DNA of 64,000 nucleotides, from NCBI GenBank assembly GCA_018389105.1, contig JACATO010001658.1, positions 806,001 to 870,000 on the forward strand, written 5' to 3'. Each line of letters begins with the position of its first letter. Within the stretch, counting starts at the first letter, position 1. Of this stretch, positions 62,351-64,000 are shown piece after piece. Source of the DNA: Nautilus pompilius. Lineage: Eukaryota > Mollusca > Cephalopoda > Nautilida > Nautilidae. The notes under the pieces were generated by a model. It was not told the origin of the DNA. It saw only the letters and a program-made list of their open reading frames with translations, and made no database searches. Position numbers and translations under genes: made by a program.

Positions 62351-63865
62351 CGGACCCCCGAGTTTAATTTTCCTCCTCTTTTTTTTTCTTTTTTTTTTAA
62401 CCCCTCCCCCCCCCCTCCCCCCGGGAACGGCTATGGCATCCTGGAGGCCGAGACGGGGCGGGAGGTTTTTACGTGTAAGAGTGAATTAAATATCCGAGTG
62501 GAGAGAACAACAAATCTCCTCGGCTTCCGTGTGTACACGGATAATTTACATGTGTGTAAGGATAGCGGCGAATAGGGGAGGGAGAAGTTAAACCGCGATA
62601 AGTATTGTTAATTCGGCTCCCCCTTTTCTCGGATTACAATATCTCGTTGAGTGCAGATTTTTTTTTTGTGGGGGGGGAGGGGAGAGAGCGATGGTGATGC
62701 TGGTGTCGTTGTTGTTGTTGTTGTTGTTTTTTTAAAGTTTAAAGGGATTTTCTTTTTACCGCATTCTGCGGACAATCGGGGCTTCCTCCTTCCCCCTCTT
62801 TCCCCACCCCGGTCCAGCAGGTGACGCCGCGGAACAAAAGAACTTAAAGAAATGAACGTTGACGCCGCCAACATTTCTGTTATGCGTCTGAATTAAATGT
62901 TTTTAGCACGAAGCCTTTGATGTCGCCGACTATCTTCAATCTCGGCTACCCAGTGGAAGACGGGGTCTGGAGGTCAGCAGAGCGTCATCAGATCCCATGG
63001 CGCGGGCTGACTCCCCCTCCCCTGCCCCCCTCCCCCCCACAGTCTCCCGATATTTCGCCATTGTGTGATTCATTACGCAATAATTCCGTAATAACAACAC
63101 TCCGGCCTGATCTTGTGACGGCCACAAGTGATTACTTTTCCTCAGCGGGGGGAAAAAAAAAAAAAAAAAAAAAGAGGGAGGAGGCGGCGGCGTGGAACTG
63201 CTGGTCGGCTCCCTTTGATCTGTCGGAACGCCTTTGTGATACCTTATATGGTAGTGTGACGGGCACTTAGACTATATTTGTTTACACTCTATTTCCTTTG
63301 TAGTTGGCGCCGTCTAGTGGCGGGAGCGAGCGATGCGAAATTTCTCTTTTCTGCACGCGAAGAGAACGTTCCTCCTCCTCCTCCTCCCCTTCCTCCTCCT
63401 CCCCCCCCCCCAATGCTGAGATATTCCCTTTTCCCGTCTCTCTCTCTCTCTCTCTCTTTTGCTTTTGTTTTTTTTTTTTTTTTAACAATGATTCGCTCTA
63501 TTTAACGCGTTCGATCCGTCCGCCCGCTCTTCCCTGGTGCTTGTGCGAGATGCCAGATGCATGTCGGTCCGTTCGGCAGCCTTTTCGCAAGATAACCCCT
63601 AGACCCCCCCTTCTTCTTTAAAGCTTTAAGATGATGCATTTTCTTCTTCTTCTTTTTTTTTCTTCCTTCATTGTGCGACTGGGAAATCGCTCAGTGTGCG
63701 CCTAATGTCGAGGATTCGCTTTGTGGCTCCCTCCCCCCCGCCGATCGGTCAGGACCGTCTCTGTCTCTGTGGAAGATGCTGGGGTGACGGCGAACGATCT
63801 CGGCCAGGGTAGGGCCAACTGCAAACTACGGGCGCGTACGGAGAGAACATGCGAAAAACGAGATG
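62351..63865. other. CpG-rich upstream flank, no supported gene
   Basis: GC-rich, purine/pyrimidine-skewed DNA upstream of TCF. It has a GTT repeat at about 62698-62731, an A run at about 63150-63172, a CTC repeat then a C run at about 63371-63412, and CT repeats and a T run at about 63437-63482. Open frames here come from these simple repeats (polyproline, polyserine, polythreonine) and have no gene-like features. Confidence 0.6.
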
Positions 63866-63940
63866 TGTGTGTGTGTGTGTGTGTGTGGAGAGAGAGATGG
63901 GGGGGTGACGTCAGTACAGAGAGAGAGAGGGGGATGGTGG
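63866..63940. repeat. TG/GA microsatellite with a CRE palindrome
   Basis: A TG run passes into GA, a G run, then a perfect TGACGTCA at 63906-63913 followed by GTACAGAGAGAGAGAG and TGG repeats. The block TGACGTCAGTACAGAGAGAG is identical, in inverse orientation, to the unit at 54.54-54.65 kb. Confidence 0.8.
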
Positions 63941-64000
63941 TGGTGGTGTCTAGGCCGAGAGCGTCGTCAGCCAGCCTTTATCAGTGGCACCATAACCGGT

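Noticed and set aside
62608..62874. Minus-strand frame with a threonine run
   Set aside because: The threonines come from the GTT repeat; no homology or splice support.
63278..63621. Polyproline/polyserine open frames
   Set aside because: Direct translation of CTC and C runs; no other support.

Overview
This is eukaryotic genomic DNA, AT-rich and mostly non-coding, dense in microsatellites and decayed transposable elements. A short GC- and CpG-rich segment lies at the right end (about 61.0-64.0 kb). The one gene I can name with confidence is the 5' end of a TCF/LEF (pangolin / TCF7L2-type) Wnt transcription factor on the minus strand. Exon 1 (ATG at 62093) encodes the N-terminal beta-catenin-binding domain. 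A 147-bp intron and an 82-nt exon 2 follow. The downstream exons (middle region, HMG box, C-clamp) are not visible, so positions 61720 down to 1 appear to lie inside one very long intron 2 that leaves the window. The form of the N-terminus, the microsatellite style and the tRNA-derived SINEs suggest a lophotrochozoan, most likely a mollusc; that is an inference.

Layout from right to left: 62.1-64.0 kb is promoter and CpG-rich upstream DNA with CCAAT boxes, a short upstream ORF and a TCF-type site just before the start codon. 61.72-62.09 kb holds exons 1 and 2. 60.0-60.8 kb is a minisatellite of about 55-bp units. 54.54-54.65 kb is a CT repeat carrying two perfect CRE palindromes, and the same motif recurs at 63.9 kb and, decayed, at 42.2 kb. 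43.4-44.0 kb is a Tc1-type transposase fossil. 36.70-36.95 kb is a hAT-type non-autonomous element with 8-bp target duplications. 28.0-29.0 kb is a Tigger/jerky-type element inserted into a 69-bp tandem repeat. At least six diverged copies of one tRNA-derived SINE family lie at about 9.9, 19.1, 21.9, 24.6, 31.1 and 38.5 kb.

Several short protein-like open frames remain unassigned: 9.0 kb, 44.7 kb and 51.6 kb on the minus strand, and 31.7, 39.4 and 41.3 kb on the plus strand. Some have plausible splice sites and could be nested exons, alternative TCF exons or gene fossils; none is recognised. I see no convincing new system. The most worthwhile leads are the possible nested plus-strand exons, the zinc-binding-like exon at 51.6 kb, the dispersed CRE/GA motif and possible TCF autoregulation at the promoter. 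Searches and RNA data would be needed to settle any of these.
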